Shown in pieces: positions 23,577 through 35,179 of a stretch of 64,000 bases of DNA; the stretch's first letter is position 1; every line of letters begins with the position of its first letter. Source of the DNA: Cryptomeria japonica. Lineage: Eukaryota; Streptophyta; Pinopsida; Cupressales; Cupressaceae. A program made the position numbers and the translations under genes. Below the pieces are notes generated by a model, which was not told where the DNA came from, did not search any database, and saw nothing but the letters and a program-made list of their open reading frames with translations. The DNA lies in the NCBI RefSeq assembly GCF_030272615.1, contig NC_081408.1:769943336-770007335 (forward strand), in the 5' to 3' direction.

Positions 23577-26500
23577 TACAATCTTGTGGAACAATTAGAC
23601 AAAACCCCTGCGCTTATATCCATTTTAGAGCTTTTGCGTCTATCGCCATCTCATAAAACTATCTTGGATCGAGCACTCCAAGAGGCATCAGTCCCTGCAA
23701 ACCTGAATACAGACCAATTTCAAGCAATGGTTGGAAGTCTAAAGTCATCACCTTGTCTCACTTTTTCCGAAAGTGACAACTCTTCCTTCCAGCAACCTCA
23801 TAACGCCTCACTCCACATTGAAGGATTTATCAACCAACATAGGATCAAGAGAGTCTTGATCAATAATGGAGCAGGCCTAAATATTTGTACATTATAGTTG
23901 GTCACAGCATTGGGATATGCAGTAGAATCAGTGGATCCTCGTCAGAAGATCACAATCAAAGCCTATGATGATGCAGAGCGTTCATCCAAAGGCACTGTGG
24001 TACTACCAATCCGAGTGGGCCCCGTGGTAAAGCACATCATTTGTCAGGTTCTGGACCTTCCTCTGCCATACAATCTATTATTAGGGAGACCTTGGATACA
24101 TGCCATGCAAGCCGTTCCATCTACCTACCATCAATGTATCAAGTTCCCACATAATGGTGTAGAGATCACAATCCTGGGCGATGCAAATCCCTTTGCATTT
24201 TGCCATAATATCAACCATCAACCAAAAATTACCGTTCCCAATAATAGAGAAGCCATTTCCTCCACATCATATATAAGTCCCGCTTCTCTTGCCAGTTCAA
24301 ACACCACTATACCAAAGCAAGAAAAGCTTAAGATGAAACTAGCAGAGGAAGGTCCCGGGGAATACAACTTGAGTCAACTCTTTTGTGTGGGACAAATGCC
24401 CACTTCTCCTCAAACACATGGTAAACCACAACAGTTACTCCAGCAACCACTAAAAATGTCTGCATGTGCTTTGACGCCTTTCATCCTTGGAAAGAGTCAA
24501 GAAGAAGAAACCCAAGATGAGGACTTAGCGGACTGGATCTATAAAGATCCCATCACCACTAATATACCGCAAGTTAGACTTCCTACAGATCAGTATGGCA
24601 AAGGTCTCCTCATTATGCAAAGAATGGGATATGATGGTCAAAGTGCTTTAGGATATTGCAAACAAGGACGACATGAACCTCTGCTACCAGAATTAAAGCC
24701 CAAAGGTAATACAGGTCTAGGCTTTGAAAAAGAGATATTTCCTAAACTCAAATTCAAAGGAAAACCCACCAAACCATTATGTCAACCTACTGCAAAAAGG
24801 ACACCTTTCGTTATCAAAGCAGCTTCAAGCACCATCCCAACTGCCCCATCAAGGCTCAAAACCCCAACACAACCATCACCAATGCCAATCATCCCACCAA
24901 TCGAACCAGTAATCCCATCAGCAACACCATTTGTAGCAACAACTGTATGGAAACCTACAGCAACATCTATGGCACCAGCCATTCCAACAAAAGCCACTAA
25001 ATCAACACTGCCAATACTTCCAGTAACAAATCCTTTAATCCCCATCACAGTTCCTGCAGCACCGATCACTACAAAGATACATAAACCAATCACACCTGCC
25101 ATGTTTAACTCCAAAGACATCCCAGTATGGTATAGCAATCGGATGCTGGAGAGTGATTCAGAGACCGACTCACATGAGTGGGAATTTGATTCTGTACAGC
25201 TTAACACTTCAAATGAGGAAGACACATCACCACCTCCGCCACGCAAAGACACCCCTGTTTACGGAGAAGCACAGATAAAGACCACTTGGGTACCTGAGCT
25301 GGAAACATCTTCCACAGACCCTATGTCTCATCCTACGCCTAATTCTGACAAGGAGAGTACCATTAACGACCTTCACCATAACGTCTTAACCCTCACTGAT
25401 ACATCTCCCGCACTTAACCTAATCGATGAAGTAATGCCCATTATCCACCCTGAACTCATCGAATGGAACCAATCAAATCCTCCATGTCTTGACCTCTTCC
25501 AAAACGATGAGGCTATCATTGACTTTTTGGAATTACGGGATAATCTACCAAGCGGGGATCACAAAGCTGGATTTGCCATTGAACTTAATAGCGCAACATA
25601 CTTCGGGGTGGATGCCAAACCTTTCAGCTGCAAAAATATAACAATGAAACATGGATCTTCCAGTGAAAACCACACTGTGGCATTGTTTGATCCCACAAAA
25701 GTAAAAAGAAAGAGCATATCCAACGGTGAAAACCTCTTTGAGGCACCTGAGGATGAAGGGTTTGACATTCTCCCTGCTAATGCACAACAGGAACGATCAA
25801 CGATTCTCATCGAGGAAACCAAAGAATACAATGTGGGGACTCCTGAAAATCCTCATATCATACATCTGGCATCTCTTCTCACTCCAGAGGAACAACCTAA
25901 ATTTATAGAGTTCTTCCAGAAGCGTCAGATCAACTTTGCATGGTCATATGCAGACATGCCTGGGCTTGATCCTGATTTAGTGATGCATCACCTCACCGTA
26001 GCAGAAGGAGCCAAACTTGTCAAGCAGAAGCTTCGTAAGATGCATCCCCAGATTGCAGTGCTAGTCAAAACAGAACTCAAGAAACTCCTAGATGTTGGTT
26101 TCATTAGGCCAATTGATTATGCAGAATGGATCTCCAACATTGTGCCTGTCGGCAAACCAAAAGGGGGCATCCGCATTTGTACTGACTTCAGAGATCTGAA
26201 TAAGGCATGTCCTAAGGATGACTTTCCCCTACCAAATATCGACATCATAGTGGATCTAACAGCAGGACATGCGATGCTTTCACTCATGGATGGCTTTTCC
26301 GGCTACAATCAGATAAAGATCGCACCCGAAGATCAACATAAGACAGCCTTCACATGTCCATGGGGCACATACTGCTGGAATGTAATGCCTTTTGGTCTAA
26401 AGAATGCAGGAGCAACCTATCAAAGAGCAATGACCACCATCTTCCATGACATGATGCATACTATGATGGAAGATTATGTTTATGACTTACTAGCAAAATC

Positions 26501-29099
26501 ACTTACTAGAGAAGGACATCTCCACATCTTAGATCAAATCTTTGATAGACTGGAACAATATCATGTTCGACTCAACCCAAAGAAATGTGTCTTTGGAGTG
26601 ACCTCCGGGAAGCTTCTAGGATACATTGTCTCAAGCAAAGGCATTGAGGTCAATCCAGCAAAGGTTAAGGCAATAATGGACATGCCACCTCCAAAGAATA
26701 TCAGTCAGCTAAGGACATTACAAGGGCGGCTTCAATCCATCCGAAGATTCATTGCACAATTGGCTGATAAGTGTCACCCATTCACACACTTGCTACACAA
26801 GAACATCCGCTTTCAGTGGAATGCCAGATGCCAACAAGCATTTCAGACGCTTAAAGACTATCTCATGAATCCACCATTGTTGATGCCACCAGATCCAAGT
26901 AGACCGTTGTTACTTTATATCTCAGCGACAAGTACAGCATTAGGTGTATTATTGGCACAACATAATGCAGAAGGCAAAGAGTGTGCTATTTACTACATCT
27001 CTCGCACACTGGTTGGCTATGAACTCAATTACACACCTATTGAGCGAGCTTGCCTAGCAGTAATCTTAGCAGCCACTAAATTGCGGCACTATCTGTTGAC
27101 ACACAAGGTACAACTCATCGCAAAGATTGATCCACTCAAGTATTTACTTAGCAAAGCAGCATTGACAGGTCGCTTGGCCAAATGGGTGATGATTCTAAGT
27201 GAATTTGACATCGAGTATGTAGACCGTAAAGCTATCAAAGGTCAGGTTATTGCAGATCAGTTGGCTGATGCACCTCTCATAGGTGATCATCCTCTCATTT
27301 CCAATTTTCCAGATGAAGAGATATTCATGATCACAACAGCACAACCATGGAAACTATATTTTGATGGTTCATACACTAGGCACGGCTCAGGGGCAGGCAT
27401 TCTGTTTATCACACCTCAGGGTGATAGCATCCCGAAGTCTTATAGGCTCACATTTCCATGCACAAACAACATAGCAAAGTATGAGGCCTTGATCATAGGA
27501 CTCAGGTTAGCCATACAATGGAAATTACAAGAACTACAAGTATATGGCGATTCCCAACTAGTCATTCGACAAGCGACAGATGAATATCAAACCAAAGATG
27601 ATAAACTCATGCCATATAAGCAAATGGTGGACACTCTAAAGACATCATTTACTACTATCACTTTTGAGCAGATACCAAGAGATCAGAATCGAGCTGCTGA
27701 CGCTATGGCTACCATCGCATCTCTCCTAGATCTTCCACAAAATTCAACACGCTACGAGTTCTTGGTAGAACAGCTTTGGATTCCTGCTTATGATACCCCT
27801 GAATCCGAGATGATATGTCACCTTGTCGGTTTTGAATCCCCATGGTACGGTGAGTTCTACACCTATCTCTGCGATCACACCCTTCCTCCCAACCAATCAA
27901 ATAACCAACGTAAAACCTTCATTCGCCAAACTGCTCGATATACCATTATTGCCGAAACCCTATACCGACGCAGTCTTGATGGTACTCTCCTTCGATGTCT
28001 AGAACAAGATGAGATAACAAAGGCTTTGGAAGAGGTACATGAAGGAATTTGTGGGACTCACTCAAGTGGTCCGTCACTAGCCAAGAAACTCATGCGAGCT
28101 GGATATTATTGGCCATCTATGGAAAAGGATTCCTACTACTTTGTCAGAAAATGCAAGAAATGTCAAGTTCATGGCGACCTGATACATGCACCGGCCCAGG
28201 AACTGCAACCAATCACGACGCCATGGCCTTTCTGTCAATGGGGCCTTGACCTTGTGGGTAAGATTCATCCATCTTCATCCAATGGCCATAAATTCATTAT
28301 TACTGCCACCGAATATTTCACAAAGTGGATCGAAGCTGTTCCACTTACCCAAGTCACCGACAAGCAGATCGCCTCATTCATCCTCAACTACATCATCTGC
28401 CGGTATGGTGTGCCCATGTCCATCATCACAGATAATGGTCTTCCTTTCAAAAATCGGGATGTCCGTGAACTTTGTGAGAAATTTCATATCCAACACTGCT
28501 TTTCCACTCCCTATTACCCACAAGGCAATGGTCAGGCCGAAGCATCCAATAAAAACATATTGAGGATCCTAAAGAAGACAGTCAATGATGCCGGTCGTGA
28601 TTGGCATGTTCAACTAAATCCAGCGCTATGGGCATATCGAACTAGCATTCGAACCCCTATAGGTGCAACTCCTTATTCATTGGTCTATGGTGCAGAAGCT
28701 ATCTTGCCTATTGAGGTCGAGATACCATCATTACGGGTTTCCTTGCACAATCTCATCGATGATGAAGCCTACAGAGTATCCCGTCTTCAGGACTTAGAGT
28801 TACTTGATGAGAAATGACAAGTTGCATACAATCACCTCAAAACCTATCAGCAGCGCATGAGCAGAAGCTACAATCATCGAGTTAGACGTCGTACATTTGA
28901 GGTAGGTGATCTTGTTCTATGAGAGAATCCTCGCAACCAACCAAACAGAGAACATCAGGGCAAGTTTGAATCAAACTGGCTGGGCCCATAGGTTGTCACT
29001 GTTGTGTTCGGGTCCGGGGCATATCAGTTGGCTACATCAGAAGGAGAACCGCTCGCAGATCCAATCAATAGCATGCACCTCAAACGGTTTTATACTTAA
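23577..29099 (+). pseudogene. Tat-1 pol: protease, G-patch, RT, RNase H, archaeal-type RNase H, integrase
   Basis: One frame continues from gag, open from 23898 to 28817 (1,639 codons). Protease: the active site near 23860 reads Asn-Asn-Gly where Tat-2 has Asp-Asn-Gly, with a TAG at 23895; its C terminus is LLLGRPWIHAMQ (about 24080). A G-patch lies at about 24589-24735, then a Pro/Thr/Ala-rich linker. RT at 26065-26500 has TDFRDLNKACPKD and MPFGLKNAGATYQ, but the YxDD motif reads YVYD (26475-26486). The first RNase H (26907-27218) lacks its first Asp, as expected for the degenerate copy in Tat. The archaeal-type RNase H (27349-27726) keeps Asp, Glu, Asp and Asp. Integrase has HHCC (28032-28160) and a DD35E triad at 28248, 28431 and 28539. 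Stops at 28815, 28920 and 28989 cut the tail before TAA at 29097. Confidence 0.96.
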
Positions 29100-31529
29100 G
29101 GTGTACAAGGCATCAGGCTCCCCTGCATATCAGAAAATACCAAAAACATTCAGAAAATGTCCTGAAGAAAATACAAAAACATTCAAAAAGTAAAGAAAAA
29201 TCATACATCCAAACGGTGAACAACCACTCCGGTGGCACCTTGGGTAAGTGCGATGGTGAAAACCTGGCAAACAGGCGCCACTCGTAAAGGCAATGGCTCC
29301 AGTATCTTTCAGGCTCATTGCGATCACCTTCATACATACACACATCCATCCATCTAACCATGGCTTGTTATTTGATCTATAATCCAAGAAAGTACTTCAT
29401 GCGTCTGGCATCCCGCTTTTTCATAAATCATGTCCAACTTGGGGGCAATGCCCTTACAATCTAGATGATGGAAGTGGATTCTACATTACTAGTGATTCAT
29501 TGTCAAAAACATTCAAAAATGTCTCGCAAAATCCAAAAAAATTCAAAACAATCATCAAAAATACCAAAAACATTGGATAACGTCTCACAAAAATACCAAA
29601 AACATTCAAAACAAACCAAAATCCAAAAACATCAAAAAACATCAAAAATAAAACAAAAACATGGCAACACATTGTACATACTCATCCGCACAGATACCAA
29701 ACAAACATTGTGATATACTCCACAAAATGACCACTTATCAATCGACCACACAATCCACATCCAACAAATCAGAAACTATCTTTAAACAAGGATACATCCT
29801 TCCTTACCAAAACAAAGACAAAAGTGACGTTTTCTTTGACAAGAAAATTATGTTAAGCTATCAAATGCTTGGTTGATTCGTGAGTAATTCATTTGTTTAT
29901 CTGTATCGGGATCTTTTAGCATTGTTTTGTATCGTTTGCGCATTATTTCCGATGAAGTTCTGGGGCATGTACTAATGGTGTCTACGTGGGAAGTTCACTA
30001 AGCTACGTAATCTTATGCCAAATACAGTCATAGATCATTACGGCTTGCTGACTACAGCGTATACCTCGACCATATGAGCATGAACCATTACCAAGGATCC
30101 ATATTCTTTATTCTTTATGTATATACTGTTTGTTTACAGGTACACTGCTCATTCTTTGGTTCCTCCTCATCCAATCTGGATAAAGGTTTTTATTTCTTAG
30201 TATGGTATGCACTTGTCTCAGGATATGATCAGCCTAAGATCAAGGAGGACGATCCAAGTCATGCATGAACGGAGATAATCCTTGTCTGTTCCGCAAGCAA
30301 TACTCAGGTCAACTTGATCCATTATATCAAGTTGCTTGTATTAACTTGCTATATCAAATCCATGTAAGAAATACTCTGGTCATCTTGAATCATTATGTCA
30401 AGATGCTTGTATTCTCTTCCAACATTTTAAAAGCTCAATGATGAAAATAGAGCACTATGGATCGTCATTCCATCTCATCTGTATATACTGCATTCCGTTG
30501 CATTCCAACCATCCATACATTCATAATAGCTGCATATCATGCATACATAGTCATAATAATGCATACTCTATTTTCCTCTTCTTCCATAGGAATGAGTCAT
30601 AGGTCCTCCATTTCTTCTAACATCGAACCCCCCCAACCCTCCCCATCTCAATAATCAACATCACATATCCTTCATCGTTTCCCATCAACCCAATCAAGCC
30701 ACGTTCATCACCATCCATCTCTAATAGGAGGGATTGTGTTTCCCATCCTCATTCATCCACACAATCAAGCAAGTTACTCTGTCTACACAGATACATCGAC
30801 TCCCACACACCTAGACTATCAACAGATACTCTGATCAAGTATCTTCGGGTCTCAACAGGTAATCGATTATGGTAATCCTAGACTACATCAGACATTTATC
30901 ATAATGACCTAGTCTCAACGGGGCTGCCATAATTCCCCACAACCATCCATCACACGCACATACTATCAATTGATCAACCAATCAAACACAATCCAACGGA
31001 CAATTACATCAATTGTCTACGTCTCAACGAGTATTTTGCTTCATATACCTTGACTTCATCGGGCAATTACATCAATTGTCTAAGTCACATCAGGTCACTT
31101 TGATTCACTTACTCAGACTTTATCATGTCCAAGCAACCAACTGACATCAACTGTCATGCTTTGACTTGACCGGGATAATTAAACCGATTGCACCAGATTG
31201 TCCAACCAATTTTGATCAATTGTATAGCATTAATCCAAACCCCACACTACATCTGCTATGTATCTCTTGCATGACCTCAGGGTACTCGTTGGCTTGTTGT
31301 TTCTTCATATTCACTCCATTTTCTCCCATTCTTTCATCATTAGTTCTAATTTCTTCTATTCTACCTCCCCTCCACTTTGCATTCTTTTTCGAGAGATCGC
31401 CCGATTTTTAAAATAAAATTCGGCCCATCTCTCGAGGGGGCATACCACCCATTAAATTTACATTTTATGGGGCATTTCTTCACACCTATTTTTCTTTATT
31501 TGAAACGACGCGATAAACTGCACCGTCTC
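29100..31529 (+). other. Tat-1 3' untranslated region
   Basis: No convincing gene. The first part (29100-30560) and the last part (31330-31440) align with Tat-2. Between them, 30840-30950 matches, in reverse complement, the end of the PMD intron of Tat-2 (about 1780-1920). The PMD exons themselves are absent, so Tat-1 looks like a deletion derivative of an element that carried the antisense gene. Confidence 0.75.
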
Positions 31530-31542
31530 AAAGAGGGGCAAA
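31530..31542 (+). other. Polypurine tract of Tat-1
   Basis: AAAGAGGGGCAAA directly precedes the 3' LTR (31543) and is the expected plus-strand primer site. Confidence 0.88.
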
Positions 31543-33488
31543 TGTAGTCACATAAATCTGTCCACTTAATTAAATGAATACTTAGTATTTATCTGATTAT
31601 TTAACCATCAATTAATAATTAATTAAATTAATATTTAATTAATTCATCTTAACCCTCTTCTCCTATTAATTAAATAAATTATTCAATTTATTTGATTTAA
31701 TTCACTTAACCAAATTCATACCATTAATTAAATAAATAAATCATATTTGTTTAATTAAATCTTCTCTCACATTTAAATAAATTAATATTTATTTAAATCC
31801 CCCAAAATCCCACCTCTCACATTTAAATAAATTAATATTTATTTAAATCCCCCAAAATCTCACCTCTCACATTTAAATAAATAAATCATTTATTTAAATC
31901 ACCTTTATCCTCCACCCACTTGTATTTTCCTACAAAAGCAAGTTGCACAACTATTTTAAATAAATCATTTATTTAATTCACCTTTATCCTCCACCCACTT
32001 GCATTTTCCTACAAATGCAAGTTGCACAACTATTTTAAATAAATTATTTATTTAAAATCCTATTTATCCTCACCCACTTGAAACCTTTAATGGTTTCCCT
32101 TAAAGTCTTCAAACTTGATGGCTTTAAAGTCTTCAAACTTGATGGCTTCCTTCTATAGTCTTCTTAAGCCTTTAATGGTTTCCCTTAAAGTCTTCAAACT
32201 TGATGGCTTTGAAATCTTCAAACTTAATGTCTTCCCTTAAAGTCTTCAAGCCTTTAATGGTTCCCCTCAAAGTCTTCAAGCATTTTAATGCTTTATCTTC
32301 CTTTTTTTTATTTAAATAAATTAATATTTATTTGAATATTTATCCAAATACAACTTGCACACATTTATTGAAATAAATGAATTTTTATTTTAAATAAAAT
32401 CCTATTTTCTCTCACCCACCAAATCCACTTGCAAAATCTAATCCCCTTCTAGATTCTTCTAACCCCTTCCTAATTAGCCTAATCCATCCCCTAATTATTC
32501 TCACATTCCTAAGCAAAATGGAGTCACTTCTCAAAGCCTAAAAGTCTTTGACAACTATTAAAGGCTTCCAACCTTCAACCACTAAATGTCTCAAAGTCTT
32601 GGATAACCTTTGAAAGCTTCCAACCTTCAACCACTTAATCCACAAAGTCTTCAAAAACCATTAATGGTTAACCCAAACCCTCCTACATGGTTAAAAAATT
32701 TGTTTTGACTCAACCTCTACCCAACCCAAGGGTCTCATCAAGCCTTTAATGCTTTGACCATGATTATCTCTTAATCATTTGCACAAAGGTTTATCCTTGC
32801 ATTAACTCCTAATCCAGTGGGTAATCCTAATTTAGGCTTGACCCTTACCTTCTAGATAACCATGAGGTCTCCTCAGGCATTTAATGCCTCCAACCTCTTC
32901 TCTCAACCCAATCTTATGTTGACACTTGTCACCATTTCATTGGTGCAAATTGTGCACATGGATCCCCAACTTTCAAGCTTGACCCTTGATTAAACCTTTC
33001 AATCCTGGCCATCCATTGCTCCATTTTTCCTATAAATAGAGCCCATTCCTTCATAATCGAGATCCTGAAAACTTGTATGCATTTAGGCTATAGACATTTT
33101 TAGAGAGCATTTAGCATAGCATAACTAAAATCTTGTCTTTTTGGTAAAATCAATCATTTTAGCATCAATAGCATAGTATTTAGCTTTTCATTTCATATTT
33201 GAAGCTTAATATTAAATCTCAATCCTCCATAAGCATCCATAGTGCAAAAAGCTGTTGAGAGCTACACTCATTTGGGACTTGGAGAGGAGAGGAACAAGGG
33301 AGGAGCAACTATGAGCATCTTGATTAGCTATTTCATTCTATGTTTATATGCTTTCTATTTCATGCTTAATATCTCTCTTGATATGCCTATTTAGGATAAT
33401 CTTTTGTTGCTAACACTAACGTTTGTTTCTTGTGCTCTTGTGTGTGTTGCCATCAAACAGATTTTCTAATCCTTTTTGCAGAGCATCA
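31543..33488 (+). repeat. Tat-1 3' LTR
   Basis: It runs from TGTAGTCACATAAATC to GAGCATCA, 1,946 bp. By eye it differs from the 5' LTR by about nine substitutions and one 1-bp indel. CTCAC follows at 33489-33493. Confidence 0.96.
33031..33039 (+). promoter_or_regulatory. TATA box of Tat-1 3' LTR
   Basis: TATAAATAG is identical to the 5' LTR copy. Read-out from it would run rightward through the Tat-2 leader in antisense. Confidence 0.65.
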
Positions 33489-34724
33489 CTCACTATAGCA
33501 GGTAAGGATGTGATATAGTAAGTCTTGCGTGAGCATAACAAATAGATGATCCCTATGATGGGGGAGTCACCACTTTTATCAAGCTACAAGTAGCCTTTCA
33601 AAAAGCCTTGTTTCCACTCAAGGAAATATGTATGGTGAGTATCTTGGGAGCAAAACCATCTATGCTCTTGCACTGAACTTCTCACAAATATCTCAATCAA
33701 TAGAATGAGTGGGTTTCTATATAAAAAGGTGTCTAGTAATGTTCGATGTTTTTGGACATAAGTTCATTCTACAGTGACTCACTTAAGAGCCTTGTAACTT
33801 GTGGTGGGGCCCATATGTCCTTTTGGCAAGTTACACTATAGGAACAGCTATACCCAAGGCTACAAATTTCACTCTCACCTAATTTTTATAGCGGCTCGAA
33901 GGATTTACCACGTGAGGTCATCCCAAAAGTGATGTGTCTCTTGGAAGGCCTCTCTTAAAAAGATAAAATTTGAGTGTTACTAACACTTTTCTCTTGCACC
34001 TAGGACCACGAAAGCCAAGGGAGAGGATAGTGTGTGTTTAGAAGTAGGACCACTCGACAAAACTTTGCACAAGTGTGCCAAACACTGAAAACACTTATTC
34101 CTTTTAACCAAGTTTATAGCAATGTGATCTAAAATCTATTTGGAGATGTTGCTCCAACAAAAAAGGTGTTCTTTTTAACTTCAAGACAAAATGTTATGTA
34201 ATCTAGAAACTTGAAATACTAGTCAACTGAATGTGAAGCATGTTTTTGAAGTTAATCGAGTTTTAAAAACTTTGACAAATTGGGGGTTCTTTTTAACTTG
34301 TACAAATGAAGTGTTGATTGTGATTTTTAGCCTTAATGCAAGAAATACAAGTTGTTTATCTTGTTTTAAAAACCCAAAATGAAATGAATCCTAAATTGCA
34401 AAAAAGTAAATTTGTTGGGTTTGAGTTTGTGGTTCTTTTTAGTTTGACAAGTGAGGTTATTTTTACAAGCCCAAACTAAAATATGTGATTCATTTTATGA
34501 CCCAAAATTGAAAATGTGAAGTTAATTTTAAGCTAAAAGAGAAAGTGAATTCATTTTAATCCAACTTTGAAAACAAAGTCAATGAAAAAAAATTAATGCT
34601 TTCTAATCTAACTCTTCAACTCCTGCATGCACAAACAAATAGTTAGTGAAAGTTTTGGTGGGCTTCTACAAGCCTAATTTTTTTTGTGATTTTCGGTTAC
34701 AAATAAAAAAATTTACAACTCTTT

Positions 34725-35095
34725 GTTACAATAGCGCTACTCTGTGTAAAAACAGAAGCACAATTTAACATGAAAGCACTAAACAACAGACAAATACGCT
34801 AAAGTAATTACAACAACGCTATAAAAAGGACAAATGTGCTAAACTAAATATAAAAGCGCTACAAAAAGGACAAACGCGCTAAAACAAACTCTATCGAACA
34901 AAATAAACTCTGTCAAACAAAGAGCGCAAAAGCGCTAAAAAAGGTCACAATGGCACTATTTAATGGTCAATAGCACTATAAGAAGGACGATAGCACCAAT
35001 TGGAAGACAATAACACTATTCTGGTGAACAATAGTGCTAAATAACCAACTTTCGAAGGCGCTAAAGCATGATCAATGGCGCTAAAGCGTGACCTG
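34725..35095 (-). repeat. TAGCGCTATTGT-like array in the Tat-2 leader
   Basis: On the minus strand (the element's sense) the block reads as many drifting copies of TAGCGCTATTGT at roughly 20-bp spacing, for example near 34725, 34950, 34970, 34990, 35030, 35060 and 35080. The antisense PMD intron (1435-1695) carries the same motif on the other strand. Confidence 0.8.
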
Positions 35096-35143
35096 TGTGT
35101 CAGTTAAAACAAGAAAAGTTAGTAGTTTATCCAAATAGATTAT

Positions 35144-35177
35144 AAGGTTGCGTGTTCGACTCACGTTGGGTTCACCA
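35144..35177 (-). other. Primer-binding site with extended tRNA-Trp 3'-half sequence (Tat-2)
   Basis: Two bases inside the LTR end, the plus strand carries a 34-nt stretch resembling the 3' end of tRNA-Trp: the acceptor-side GGGTTCACCA, the T-loop GTTCGA and the T-stem GCGTG. A normal PBS covers 18 nt; this match runs about 16 nt further, past T-loop position A58. The tRNA identity is from memory. It is not a tRNA gene, because the 5' half is missing. Confidence 0.75.
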
Positions 35178-35179
35178 AA

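Larger units (their letters stand above)
17148..33488 (+). mobile_element. Complete Tat-lineage Ty3/gypsy element (Tat-1), 16.3 kb
   Basis: The structure is 5' LTR, PBS, 2.7-kb leader with a small ORF, gag-pol in one frame (21810-29099), 2.4-kb 3' region, PPT and 3' LTR, flanked by CTCAC duplications. The order RT, RNase H, archaeal-type RNase H, integrase is the hallmark of the Tat/Ogre lineage. The two LTRs differ at about ten sites by eye over about 1,945 bp, so insertion was recent. Even so, gag-pol has seven in-frame stops and altered catalytic residues. It sits in the leader of Tat-2, a relative in the opposite orientation. Confidence 0.96.
33494..35179 (-). other. Tat-2 leader, PBS-proximal part
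   Basis: This is homologous, in reverse orientation, to 19093-20580 of Tat-1. The block at about 33500-34080 is strongly conserved; 34100-34720 is diverged and AT-rich. No ORF is supported. It joins 17142 once Tat-1 and one CTCAC copy are removed. Confidence 0.88.

Noticed and set aside
24782-25252. 156-codon minus-strand ORF in Tat-1 pol
   Set aside because: It mirrors the low-complexity linker of the polyprotein and has no counterpart of its own.
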